Shown here: positions 1 to 7,327 of the stretch, piece by piece
How positions within the stretch are numbered: the first letter of the stretch is position 1
How the letters are laid out: each line of letters starts with the position of its first letter
Source of the DNA: CAADGL01 sp964643885
GTDB lineage: Bacteria > Planctomycetota > Phycisphaerae > UBA1845 > Fen-1342
Assembly: GCA_964643885.1 (NCBI GenBank)
Contig: CAZXUI010000039.1
Coordinates: forward strand, 1-39,468
DNA: 39,468 bases
Direction of reading: 5' to 3'
Made by a program: the position numbers and the translations under genes
Notes under the pieces: model-generated
The model's input: the letters and a program-made list of their open reading frames with translations, nothing else
Databases searched by the model: none
What the model was told of the DNA's origin: nothing

Positions 1-1773
1 ATGAAGTATAACACACAATCAACGGAATGCCATATATTTACTGCACTGGTTAGTAGCTTTGCTCAAGCCTCGCAAGGCCATCTAATACTCAAATACCCAC
101 GCGCTTCAATTGCCTGCACGATCGACCCCGCCGGCAACCTGATCCTCGACGACTCCCACTTCTACCAGTACGACGGCCTGAACCGCCTGGCCCAGGTCAA
201 CCTCCGCGGCAGCGTCTCGGCCGGGGATTTCACGCCCGACGGCCGCATCGCCGACCCGAACACGTTCGAGCCGGGGGAGATGGTGGTCCGGCTGGTCTAC
301 GACGGCCTCGGCCGGCTGATCCGCAAGGACACGCCGGTCGTCGCCGGTCAGGGGGAGCTGCGCGAAGAGCAATATTTCTACGACGGCGTGCGGCGGATCA
401 AGGAGCACGTCAAGCGGACGGACCAGAGCTCGACGCTGGTCGCCAGCGGGCAGGACAGCGGCATCGAGGACCCCAAGAGCGTCGAGACGCTCGAGCCGGT
501 GGCTCCGCTGGAGCTGGTCACGGGCGACCCGGCCACGTGGGTGCAGCGCGAGTACGTCTGGGGGCCGGACTACGTCGACGAGCTGGTCTGCCAGATCGAG
601 AACGGCGACGAGCCGCGCTACGCGCTTCTGGATGCGAACTACAACGTCGTGGCGCTGCTGCGGGGCTGGAGCGATGCGGCCTGCCCCAGCGGGGTCGGCG
701 GCGGCGGGGGCGGCGGCGGGGGCGGCGGCGGGGGCGTGCCACAGGGGCTGCTGCTCGAGCAGTACGTCTACGACCCCTACGGGCGGGTTCTGGCGGTCGA
801 GACGTTCGACTGCGAGGGCAATCCGGTCGACCCCGAAACCGGTTACGACCCGAATAATCCCGATCCGAATGAGCCGATCGCGGGCTGGCTGCCGCGCGGC
901 TCGGTCGGGCACCAGGGTCTGTTCTTCGTCCGGCTGGACGGCCTGAACACCCAGCCGCTGCTGCGGCCCTCGGCCCGCGGCTTCTACCACAACCGCAACC
1001 GGGCCTACGAGCCGTTTCTGGGGCGGTTCCTCCAGCGCGAGGTGAACGAGACCGCCCAGCCGCTGCTGATCGCGCTGGCCAGCAACGGGCAGGCGCTGGA
1101 CTCGCTGCTGGAGGCGTTTTCAGCGATGGGGCAGTACGGGGACGGGGGGAACCTCTATGGCTACGCGGGGAATAACCCCACAACATATCGCGATCCGACC
1201 GGGTTGACGTACGACGACTCGTGGCTTGATGAGTTCGATGCCGACTACCTCGGGCACCGGCTCCATGCAATCGGCGCGATCAACGAAGGCGCCAAATGGG
1301 CGTCGATCGGGCTAAGCACCGCGCTCGATATCGCGGGAGGCTTGCTCGGACTTGATGTGTTCAACTCTGTTCAACTGCTGGCGAGCGGCCAAGGTGGATT
1401 CCGGGAAAGCATGGACGTCCTGATCGTCGCCGTGCCCGCTGGCGGAGCGCTCAAGGCAATCAGTAAGATGGCGAAGTATCGTCGCGGCATCAAGGCGGCG
1501 ACGAGCGCGCTGGATATTCTTGCTAACCTGTCGAAGTGGAAGCGCGGGGTTGATCCGCACTTGCGGGCACAGGCGACACGCAAGTACCCGAAGCTAGCGG
1601 GGAAAACGCACAAGCATCCTGTGATACCGAACTACATGCGCCCCAAGGGTATGAAAAGTCCACTCGTAGAGGTTGATGCGGCGTATCATCAGTTGATTAC
1701 GAATGCGTTTCGGAAGAAGCATGCATACCGAAAGGGCCCATCCATGACACGGCCATGCTTGAAGACATCCTGA
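1..1773 (+). CDS. Rhs-repeat protein C-terminal part with variable toxin tail (5' end abnormal, 3' end frameshifted)
   Basis: Rhs/YD-repeat proteins form a shell that encloses a C-terminal toxin. Visible here are YD-type repeats (YDGLNRL at about residues 58-64, YDGLGRLIRKD near 100-110, VYDPYGRVLAVE near 258-269), the core block with NRNRAYEPFLGRFLQRE near 331-348, and the end-of-core signature GNLYGYAGNNPTTYRDPTGL near 383-402. Everything after about residue 402 is the variable tail, presumably the toxin, with HKHPVIPNY and DAAYHQLITNAFR near its end. I cannot assign its activity. A full Rhs protein is usually far longer. The first ~40 codons (bases 1-120) are AT-rich, unlike the rest, and contain no YD repeat, so the annotated start is doubtful and the gene is probably 5'-truncated or fused to foreign DNA. 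The stop at 1773 is in the wrong frame: the -1 frame from 1740 continues plausibly to 1811. An immunity-like gene follows 11 bases later. Confidence 0.85.
   Translation: MKYNTQSTECHIFTALVSSFAQASQGHLILKYPRASIACTIDPAGNLILDDSHFYQYDGLNRLAQVNLRGSVSAGDFTPDGRIADPNTFEPGEMVVRLVYDGLGRLIRKDTPVVAGQGELREEQYFYDGVRRIKEHVKRTDQSSTLVASGQDSGIEDPKSVETLEPVAPLELVTGDPATWVQREYVWGPDYVDELVCQIENGDEPRYALLDANYNVVALLRGWSDAACPSGVGGGGGGGGGGGGGVPQGLLLEQYVYDPYGRVLAVETFDCEGNPVDPETGYDPNNPDPNEPIAGWLPRGSVGHQGLFFVRLDGLNTQPLLRPSARGFYHNRNRAYEPFLGRFLQREVNETAQPLLIALASNGQALDSLLEAFSAMGQYGDGGNLYGYAGNNPTTYRDPTGLTYDDSWLDEFDADYLGHRLHAIGAINEGAKWASIGLSTALDIAGGLLGLDVFNSVQLLASGQGGFRESMDVLIVAVPAGGALKAISKMAKYRRGIKAATSALDILANLSKWKRGVDPHLRAQATRKYPKLAGKTHKHPVIPNYMRPKGMKSPLVEVDAAYHQLITNAFRKKHAYRKGPSMTRPCLKTS
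697..735 (+). repeat. 12-bp GC microsatellite encoding a 13-glycine tract
   Basis: A 12-base unit, GGCGGCGGCGGG, is repeated three times and followed by one more GGC, giving 13 consecutive Gly codons inside the Rhs protein between two YD-repeat segments. The unit length is a multiple of three, so slippage would change linker length without shifting frame. Confidence 0.8.
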
Positions 1774-1811
1774 ACAGAGTGTATTCCGCGATCCCGCTCC
1801 CGAACAAGTAG
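1740..1811 (+). other. Out-of-frame continuation of the Rhs toxin tail
   Basis: Reading from 1740 in the frame one base earlier than the main Rhs frame gives IHDTAMLEDILNRVYSAIPL then PNK and a TAG stop at 1809-1811. This looks like an ordinary protein C-terminus. The in-frame alternative ends in a basic, low-quality tail. The shift lies in the run AAAGGGCCC at 1731-1739. The restored stop is 11 bases before the ATG of the next gene, the tight spacing expected of a toxin-immunity pair. It could be a sequencing error or true inactivation of the toxin. Confidence 0.6.
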
Positions 1812-1822
1812 ATTGAGTGATC

Positions 1823-2920
1823 ATGCGTGAAATCTTTGAGTTTCGTGTCGGCGAAAAGTATGCTGGGTTGCTCTTCGAACCCGACGAAGGTGTACCTCTA
1901 GAAGATTCCATCCTTGGCGTCACGGTCCGGAAGGTGGCGATTCGCACGGATGATACACGTTTTCGACGCATTGGCGAGATCCAGGACGAGCTCCGACGAA
2001 CGAAGGGGGAACCGTTTTATACCGGCTGGTACCTGTACCATTATTACACTAAGGCCGAGCTTAGGTCGGCCGAGTTCTTTCACCTGAACATCACGGGCGT
2101 GTTCGAGCCGTCGGGAATCGATTGCGGAACACAGTACGACTATTCCGAGTCCTGTCCTGAGTGTGGTTGCCCAGCTCGACAAACCACCGATCTGATCCTT
2201 GATCTGCGTAAAGCGCCAAAGACCAGAGATATCGCCATGACCATCCACCACAATGAGTGGATCGTCTCGCAGCACTTGGCTGGATTAATTGTCAACGCCG
2301 GGCTTACAGGATTTGATTTGGCGCCAGTGCGTCATAAGGGTTGGTATGAAGACGACGCAATGGAATTCCGCGCTGTCCACAGTGGCCGCGAGCTGCTGCA
2401 TCGCGCCGAACAGGCCGGCTGTCCGCATGGCACACTCGAGTTCTGGACTTGGCTGAACCGCGCCGAGCAGCGCGAACTCTCAGAACGAATGAAGGAGGAA
2501 TGGGTTACCATGCGGACTGAGCGAGAGCGCCGCCGAGGCAAGCCCCTGCCAGTATGGTACCAAGTGATCATTACTTCGCCGTGCGTCACTACAGTAGCGC
2601 CGACACGATTCGGAATTGATCCATTCGATGACGATCCACAGGGCGACTACCGATGCTCGCGGTTGGATTGGGATAAGCGTGGTGAGCACATAGCAGGCTG
2701 CAATGTGCTTTCAGAACTGTTCATCGATCGCGATTCATACGACGGCAAAGACATCGTCCGTACACGGGAGCATAAAGGCTGGCCTACTCGGATTGCGAAG
2801 CAAGCCGGCGCAGAGCATGGTGGAGGTGTTCCCTTTCTCCTTATTTCTCCTCGTTTCCGTCGGCTGCTGATTGAGAACGGAATCCGTGGTTGGAAGACTG
2901 AAGTAGCATACCTGTGCTAG
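1823..2920 (+). CDS. Probable immunity protein to the Rhs toxin (single CxxC zinc-binding motif)
   Basis: Protein of about 365 residues directly downstream of the Rhs toxin tail and on the same strand. I chose ATG 1823 (MREIFEF); a GTG lies two codons earlier at 1817. A CPECGCP segment near residue 110 could bind metal. It is followed by a block with alternating hydrophobic residues (DLILDLRK, then EWIVSQHLAGLIVNAGLTGF) that resembles proteins found next to polymorphic toxins in myxobacteria and planctomycetes. The C-terminal half is rich in W, R and charged residues and contains no enzyme motif I recognise. No signal peptide or membrane segment is visible, which fits a cytoplasmic antidote. 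The immunity role rests on position and spacing; a family assignment would need a profile search. Its GC content is lower than that of the genes after 4973, consistent with a mobile cassette. Confidence 0.6.
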   Translation: MREIFEFRVGEKYAGLLFEPDEGVPLEDSILGVTVRKVAIRTDDTRFRRIGEIQDELRRTKGEPFYTGWYLYHYYTKAELRSAEFFHLNITGVFEPSGIDCGTQYDYSESCPECGCPARQTTDLILDLRKAPKTRDIAMTIHHNEWIVSQHLAGLIVNAGLTGFDLAPVRHKGWYEDDAMEFRAVHSGRELLHRAEQAGCPHGTLEFWTWLNRAEQRELSERMKEEWVTMRTERERRRGKPLPVWYQVIITSPCVTTVAPTRFGIDPFDDDPQGDYRCSRLDWDKRGEHIAGCNVLSELFIDRDSYDGKDIVRTREHKGWPTRIAKQAGAEHGGGVPFLLISPRFRRLLIENGIRGWKTEVAYLC

Positions 2921-2958
2921 CAATATGGCCAACATGCCCAGTGGGTACCCAGGCATCC

Positions 2959-3411
2959 TGAGGCTATCTCAAAACCGCTGAAAGCAACAGGAGCGTGCAC
3001 GACAGATGCAGGAATCCGGAGAACAGTTGACTCGACTTTTCCCAGCGGATGCAGAGCCTGCGGTAGTTCTGAATCCAGGAGATGGTGCGTTCGACCGTCC
3101 AGCGGCGTGCGGCGCGTTGCAGCGGACGGCGGTCCTGCGTGACGTTCTCGGGCTTGCGGTTGCTGCGGTGCGGCGCGATCCGTTCGATGCCGCGCTCCGC
3201 CAGTTGCTGATCGAGCTTGTCGCTGTCGTAGGCCTTGTCGCCGATCACCCGCGGCGGCGTCTCGCGCGTCAGCATGAAGTCGAACAGCGCCTGCACACAG
3301 CGGCTCTCGTGCGCGTCGGCCGGCACGACGTCGATCGCCACCGGCAACCCGCGAGCATCCACCAAAACCATGATTTTCACGCCTTTTCCGAGGTGTCCGC
3401 GTCCCAGCCCG
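2959..3411 (-). mobile_element. IS5-family insertion sequence remnant (3' half only)
   Basis: The end starting TGAGGCTATCTCAAAACC at 2959 has the look of an IS5-family terminal repeat. The transposase stop codon (TAG, 2966-2964) lies inside it. The same 55 bases recur identically at 39414-39468, which confirms a repeated element end. The element can be followed by transposase homology to roughly 3411, where a GC-rich stretch merges into a response-regulator gene. The other terminal repeat and the 5' half of the transposase are missing, so this copy cannot move by itself. The exact inner junction is uncertain by about 10-15 bases because both sides read GCGGCGGCG. Confidence 0.85.
2964..3411 (-). 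pseudogene. Truncated IS5-family DDE transposase
   Basis: The reading frame preserves GLGRGHLGKGVKIMVLVDA, then GDKAYDSD with the second catalytic Asp, the RSNRKPENVTQDRR block, and RRWTVERTISWIQNYRRL with the catalytic Glu, ending LLLSAVLR. These match the C-terminal part of IS427-group IS5 transposases. In that group the first catalytic Asp lies upstream of the KGVKIM segment, and that region is absent, so the product should be inactive. A GTG at 3380 could start a short protein of about 138 residues, but the homology already begins upstream of it, so 3380 is not a genuine start. Full-length elements of this group often make the transposase from two overlapping frames by programmed frameshifting. 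Confidence 0.85.
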
Positions 3412-3646
3412 TCGCCGCCGCCGCGGCGCGCAGCCGCTTCACCGAGGCAACGCCCGATGGTCCGGGCATGGTCAGATCCAGCGTGATCACCTGCGGGTGC
3501 GTCCGCGCCGCGACCTCGATCGCCTCCTGCACGGTCCCGGCCTCGCCCACGACCAGAATATCCGGCTGCGCGTCCATCGTCATTCGCAGACCCTTGCGCA
3601 CCATCGCGTGATCGTCGACGATGAGAATCGTTGTCCGCGCACTCAC
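3377..3646 (-). pseudogene. Response regulator receiver domain, truncated by the IS remnant
   Basis: Begins at GTG 3646, overlapping the stop of the upstream histidine kinase by four bases (GTGA), the usual translational coupling of a two-component pair. The receiver domain shows the acidic pair in ILIVDDHAMVRKGL (residues 7-20) and a phosphoacceptor Asp near residue 57 in VITLDLTMPG. Native sequence can be followed to about RLRAAAAAT (residue 79). After that the frame runs through IS DNA (GWDADTSEKA) to a stop at 3377. The rest of the receiver domain and the expected NarL/FixJ-type helix-turn-helix output domain are gone, so it cannot act as a normal transcription factor. It is either a pseudogene or, if translated, a partial receiver that could at most titrate phosphate. 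Confidence 0.85.
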
Positions 3647-4512
3647 GAAGCCGCGCCCTTCATAGGGACCGCCGCCCGAATGACCGTCCCTCCACCGGAA
3701 GCCGAGCCGATCCGGAATTCACCGCCCAATAGGACGATACGCTCGCGCATTCCGCTCAACCCGAGGCCGTCCGGTCGCGCCGAAGCGGAGTCGTGCCCGA
3801 TGCCCCGCCCGTCGTCGGCGATCGTCACCGCCAGCAGCCCGCCCGACACGCCGAGCGTCACGCGAATCTTCGTTGCGTGCGAGTGCTTCGCCGCGTTCGT
3901 CAGGGCGTCCTGCACAACGCGGTAAAGGCCGATCTCGACGGCCGGGTCGACGTGCGCCACCGGCGCCAGCTCGCGGGCGATCTCGATTCCGCTCGCGTTC
4001 GAGATATCTTCGCACACGTGCTCCAGGGCTTGCCCCAGACCGAAATCGCGCAGCACGCACGGCACGAGCCCCCGCGCCAGAAGGCGAGTCGCGTCCACCG
4101 CGGCCACCGCCATCTGGCGCGCTGCTTCCGCACGCTCACGAGCCTGGTCGAGGCTCTCGGCATCGGCGACCGCGCGAAGCCCGAGCAGCACCGCCGTTTG
4201 AGCCTGACCCAGCCCGTCGTGAATATCCCGCGACAGCTTCGCCCGCTCTTCTTCCTGCACGCTCAACGTGCGCCGCAGCAATCGCCCCCGCTCGGCCAGC
4301 AGCGCGTCCAGAGGCCGCACGACGATTAGCCACAGGAGCGGTCCGAGAACGATGACCAGCAGGAACCAGTCGAGGATCGCCACAGCGCGGCTTTCACGAA
4401 TCGATTGGGGAGCGAGCGACAGCCCCAGCATCACGACCGCCTCGACGGCGAAAACGACCGCTAGCACGAGAGCCAGGACGCGAATCGGCGAGGGCATCCT
4501 GAGAAGCGACAT
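3643..4512 (-). CDS. NarL-class sensor histidine kinase (HisKA_3 plus HATPase_c), membrane-bound
   Basis: 289 residues. Two hydrophobic segments (about 10-33 and 44-64) enclose only about ten residues, so there is almost no periplasmic sensor; the signal may be read in the membrane or by a partner. The dimerisation/phosphoacceptor region has SRDIHDGLGQ with the phosphorylated His near residue 98. The ATPase domain shows an N-box (DALTNAAKH), G1 (ADDGRGIG) and G2 (GLGLSGMRER) with a final GGGTVIRAAVP. ATG 4512 has a good ribosome-binding site (GGAG six bases upstream). It would autophosphorylate and pass phosphate to the regulator encoded immediately downstream. That regulator is truncated by an IS remnant, so this kinase is probably orphaned. 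The trans-acting target is unknown; the VgrG module is divergent from it. Confidence 0.92.
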   Translation of the reverse strand: MSLLRMPSPIRVLALVLAVVFAVEAVVMLGLSLAPQSIRESRAVAILDWFLLVIVLGPLLWLIVVRPLDALLAERGRLLRRTLSVQEEERAKLSRDIHDGLGQAQTAVLLGLRAVADAESLDQARERAEAARQMAVAAVDATRLLARGLVPCVLRDFGLGQALEHVCEDISNASGIEIARELAPVAHVDPAVEIGLYRVVQDALTNAAKHSHATKIRVTLGVSGGLLAVTIADDGRGIGHDSASARPDGLGLSGMRERIVLLGGEFRIGSASGGGTVIRAAVPMKGAAS

Positions 4513-4525
4513 CCGGCGCTCCGCT

Positions 4526-4555
4526 CGGGCGGTGGGCGATCTCGCCCACCCGCCC
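4526..4555. other. Hairpin in the gene-free stretch between the kinase and vgrG
   Basis: GGGCGGTGGGCGA and TCGCCCACCCGCCC form a stem with one bulged base and a two-base loop, 14 bases outside the kinase start codon. It would lie in the 5' leader of the kinase mRNA or in the promoter region. There is no T-run, so it is not a standard terminator. The rest of 4513-4972 holds no convincing gene. It has a second small inverted repeat, CGTAAG at 4800-4805 and CTTACG at 4823-4828, with a TTGACA-like hexamer between the arms. I see no matching -10 box. Either repeat could be an operator, but this is weak. Confidence 0.35.
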
Positions 4556-4972
4556 CATCCCTCACCGGGCAGTTTCCATGCCGCGACTCCCGCCGGGCGC
4601 TGCCAGGGCTACGCCTGATAAGAACGCCGGCGCGGGAGCCGAAATCAATACACCCGGCCGCCGCACCGCGAACCGCTTCAAGCCGGGCAAGCCGACCGTC
4701 CGCCGATGGTGCGACGACCTCGGCCAGACCGGGCTTTGTCGGCTACCTCCGGGTCTCGTCCGCCGTGCTCAAGCGCCCGAGCAGCGGCTCGATCCAGCAC
4801 GTAAGAATCCTTTTGACAACAACTTACGGATGAGCTTCGGACTCGTTGCCTCGACTCGGGCCCTCGGCGCCGCCGCCGGCAGAAATCAACCGCGCCGCGT
4901 GAAAGACCCGGACGCCTGTCGCCTATTTCCCCGGGTGGCCGCGCGCCACCGCCCCTCCGGAGCGAGACCGCG

Positions 4973-7327
4973 ATGGATGACCCCGGACGACCGACGCTGG
5001 CTCAACAATCGCCGCCCGACCGCCGCTCGGCCGAAACGACATCCAGAACCGCAGCCGCAACGGTCGCACACGCCGCCCCGGCGTCGGTCTCTGGCACCGC
5101 TCGTGCGTCGCAGGCCGACTTCACCTTCTCCATCGGAGACCTGGACGCGTCCATCCTCCGCGTGACTTCCTTCGACGGCACGGAGGGTCTCAGCGAGCTG
5201 TTCGAGTTCAGCGTCGAGCTGAGCAGCGACGCTGCCGACCTCGACCTTGAGGCCCAGCTCGGGCAGAACTGTCTGCTGCAGATCCGGGGTGCCGGCGACG
5301 CAGCTCAGCCGGCCCTCCGAAACGTGCACGGAATCGCCTACCGCATCGAGCGCACCGGGGGCGGCTCGCGACTTACGCACTACCGGATCAGCATCGTGCC
5401 TCAGCACTGGTACCTGACCAAGCGGCACGCCTCGCGCATTTTCCAGAAGCACAACTGCGAGGACATGAGCGTTCCCGGCATCGTTCGCAAGGTGCTGCTC
5501 GAGGCCGGCCTGCCGGAGGACAGCTTTCGCTTCGTGCTTTCGGCCGGGCACGAGCCGCGCGACTACGTGGTGCAGTATCGCGAGTCAGATTTCGCGTTCA
5601 TCTCGCGCCTGATGGAAGAAGAGGGCATCTACTACTTCTTCGAGCACTCTCACGCTGGGCACTGCATGGTCATCGGCAACGGCGATGCCGCGTGCAAGGT
5701 CGATCCGGCGGCGCCGAAAGCCGCCTTTCGCGAAGCCACCGGACTCGCGGCAGATTCGCCGCACGTGTTCGACCTTCAGGAACGACGGGAGATTCAGACC
5801 GGTGCCGTCAGCCTGGACGACTTCGATTTCAAGCGCCCGCCGACCGAACTGCGGGCGGAGGCTGCGGCCAAGCGTTTCAGTACGCTGAAGACGGCCGACT
5901 TCCCCGGCAACTACGTCGATCATCGCATCGGCCAGCGATTTGCCCAGATCCGACTCGAGGAGCAGCAGACCGGCGCGCATACGCTGGAGCTGCGCGCGAC
6001 TGTGCGGACGTTCAAGCCCGGCTTCCGCTTCGCGCTGCTCGAACATCCGGACGATCGGCTCAACGGCGAGTATCTCGTCACGCGCGTGCATCACCGCGGA
6101 CAACAGTCGCAAAGCGCCGAAGCCGAAGCGCTCTTCGCCCCACAGCAGCAGTACGTGGCACACGCGGGCGTCCTGCCGTCCAAGATCCAGTTTCGGCCGG
6201 CCCGCAAGACGCCTCGCCCGTTCGTTCGCGGCAGCCAGACCGCGATCGTGGTCGGCCCGGAAGCCGAGGAGATCTACACCGACACTTACGGCCGCGTGAA
6301 AGTCCAGTTCCACTGGGACCAGCAGGGCGGCTACGACGAGAACAGCTCGTGCTGGATCCGCGTCAGCCAGGGCCTCGCCGGCGGCAGCTACGGCGTGATG
6401 TTTCTGCCGCGCGTCGGGCAGGAGGTCATCGTCGACTTTCTCGAAGGCGACCCGGACCGGCCGATCATCACCGGCCGCGTCTACAACAACGACCACATGC
6501 CGCCCTACGCGCTTCCGCAGGACAAGGCGATCAGCACGATCCGCACGTGCAGCACGAAGGGGGCGGGCGGCGGAAACGAAATCCGCTTCGACGACACGAA
6601 GAAGAGCGAGCAGCTCTTCCTGCACGCACAGAACGCGCTGCACATCCGCACCCGCGGCTCCCGCTGCGAATCCACGGGCGGCGACGTCCATCGAACCGTG
6701 GGCAGGAACTCGCACGAGCTCGTCAAGGAGAAGAAGCACACGATCGTCAAGCTCGATCTGATGGAGGAGATCAACGGGTCGAAGAACCTGAAGGTCGACG
6801 GCGACGTGAGGGAGTTTTTTCAGGGCAAGCAGACCACCTACGTCGACAAGCAGTACAACCTGCTCAACAGCGGCGGAATCTGGCTCGGCTCTGATACCAG
6901 CATCACGCTCTGGTGCAAGGGCAATTTCATCAAGCTCGACGCCGCCGGTGTCACGATCGTCGGCAAGCTGGTCAACATCAACAGCGGCGGCTCGGCCGAC
7001 TTCGCCGAACCCGCCGCCCCGGACGTCGCCGAGGAGCCCAAGCCGGCCGCCACGACGCGGTTCGGGCACAACACGCGCTACTCCGGCCAGCCCCAGGAGC
7101 CCGCGGAGTCTCAGGAGGAGCAGGAGACGTCCTGGATCGAGATCGAGCTCGTCGACGAGGCCGGCCGGCCCTGCCCCAGCGAGCCTTTCGAGATCCGCAC
7201 GCCCGACGGTAAGACGATCGAAGGCGCGCTGGATCAGAAGGGAATGGCGCGCGTGCTGCTCGCCCGGCCCGGCGCCTGCGAGATCTGCTTCCCGAACCTC
7301 GACGCGGCCGCGTGGGAGAGAATCTGA
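4973..7327 (+). CDS. vgrG: VgrG-family spike protein with C-terminal transthyretin-like extension
   Basis: VgrG trimers form the tip of type VI secretion and related contractile injectors and carry effectors. The 784-residue product has a ~45-residue low-complexity leader and then the gp27-like base, starting near FTFSIGDLDASILRVTSFDG. Typical Vgr motifs follow: YVVQYRESDFAFISRLMEEEG, DTYGRVKVQFHWD, SSCWIRVSQ, GVMFLPRVGQEVIVDFLEGD and DRPIITGRVYN (gp5/OB fold). A beta-helical stalk (GGNEIRFDDTKKSEQLFLHA onward) follows. After a Pro/Glu-rich linker, residues ~718-784 form a small beta domain (IEIELVDEAGRPCPSEPFEI). TTR-like VgrG tails are known to recruit effectors in some T6SSs. ATG 4973 follows GGAG with a 10-base gap, and the stop overlaps the next start by one base, so the two are translationally coupled. 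No sheath, tube or baseplate genes are present here. Confidence 0.95.
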   Translation: MDDPGRPTLAQQSPPDRRSAETTSRTAAATVAHAAPASVSGTARASQADFTFSIGDLDASILRVTSFDGTEGLSELFEFSVELSSDAADLDLEAQLGQNCLLQIRGAGDAAQPALRNVHGIAYRIERTGGGSRLTHYRISIVPQHWYLTKRHASRIFQKHNCEDMSVPGIVRKVLLEAGLPEDSFRFVLSAGHEPRDYVVQYRESDFAFISRLMEEEGIYYFFEHSHAGHCMVIGNGDAACKVDPAAPKAAFREATGLAADSPHVFDLQERREIQTGAVSLDDFDFKRPPTELRAEAAAKRFSTLKTADFPGNYVDHRIGQRFAQIRLEEQQTGAHTLELRATVRTFKPGFRFALLEHPDDRLNGEYLVTRVHHRGQQSQSAEAEALFAPQQQYVAHAGVLPSKIQFRPARKTPRPFVRGSQTAIVVGPEAEEIYTDTYGRVKVQFHWDQQGGYDENSSCWIRVSQGLAGGSYGVMFLPRVGQEVIVDFLEGDPDRPIITGRVYNNDHMPPYALPQDKAISTIRTCSTKGAGGGNEIRFDDTKKSEQLFLHAQNALHIRTRGSRCESTGGDVHRTVGRNSHELVKEKKHTIVKLDLMEEINGSKNLKVDGDVREFFQGKQTTYVDKQYNLLNSGGIWLGSDTSITLWCKGNFIKLDAAGVTIVGKLVNINSGGSADFAEPAAPDVAEEPKPAATTRFGHNTRYSGQPQEPAESQEEQETSWIEIELVDEAGRPCPSEPFEIRTPDGKTIEGALDQKGMARVLLARPGACEICFPNLDAAAWERI

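Noticed and set aside
697..735. Possible CRISPR or tandem-repeat array.
   Set aside because: It is a short coding microsatellite with no spacers. No CRISPR array or cas gene was seen anywhere in the window.
1823..2920. Assignment of the immunity-like protein to a specific named family of double-CxxCG immunity proteins.
   Set aside because: Only one CxxCG motif is present and the N-terminus does not match what I recall of that family.
3006..3611. Plus-strand open frame across the IS remnant and regulator.
   Set aside because: It is the reverse of transposase and receiver sequence, both of which are recognisable on the minus strand.
4813..4840. TTGACA hexamer as a sigma-70-type promoter for vgrG.
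   Set aside because: No acceptable -10 hexamer lies at the right distance, and planctomycete promoter consensus is uncertain.
4578..5165. Open frame overlapping the vgrG start on the same strand.
   Set aside because: Its composition is Arg/Pro-rich with no motif, and the VgrG frame at 4973 has a ribosome-binding site and clear homology.
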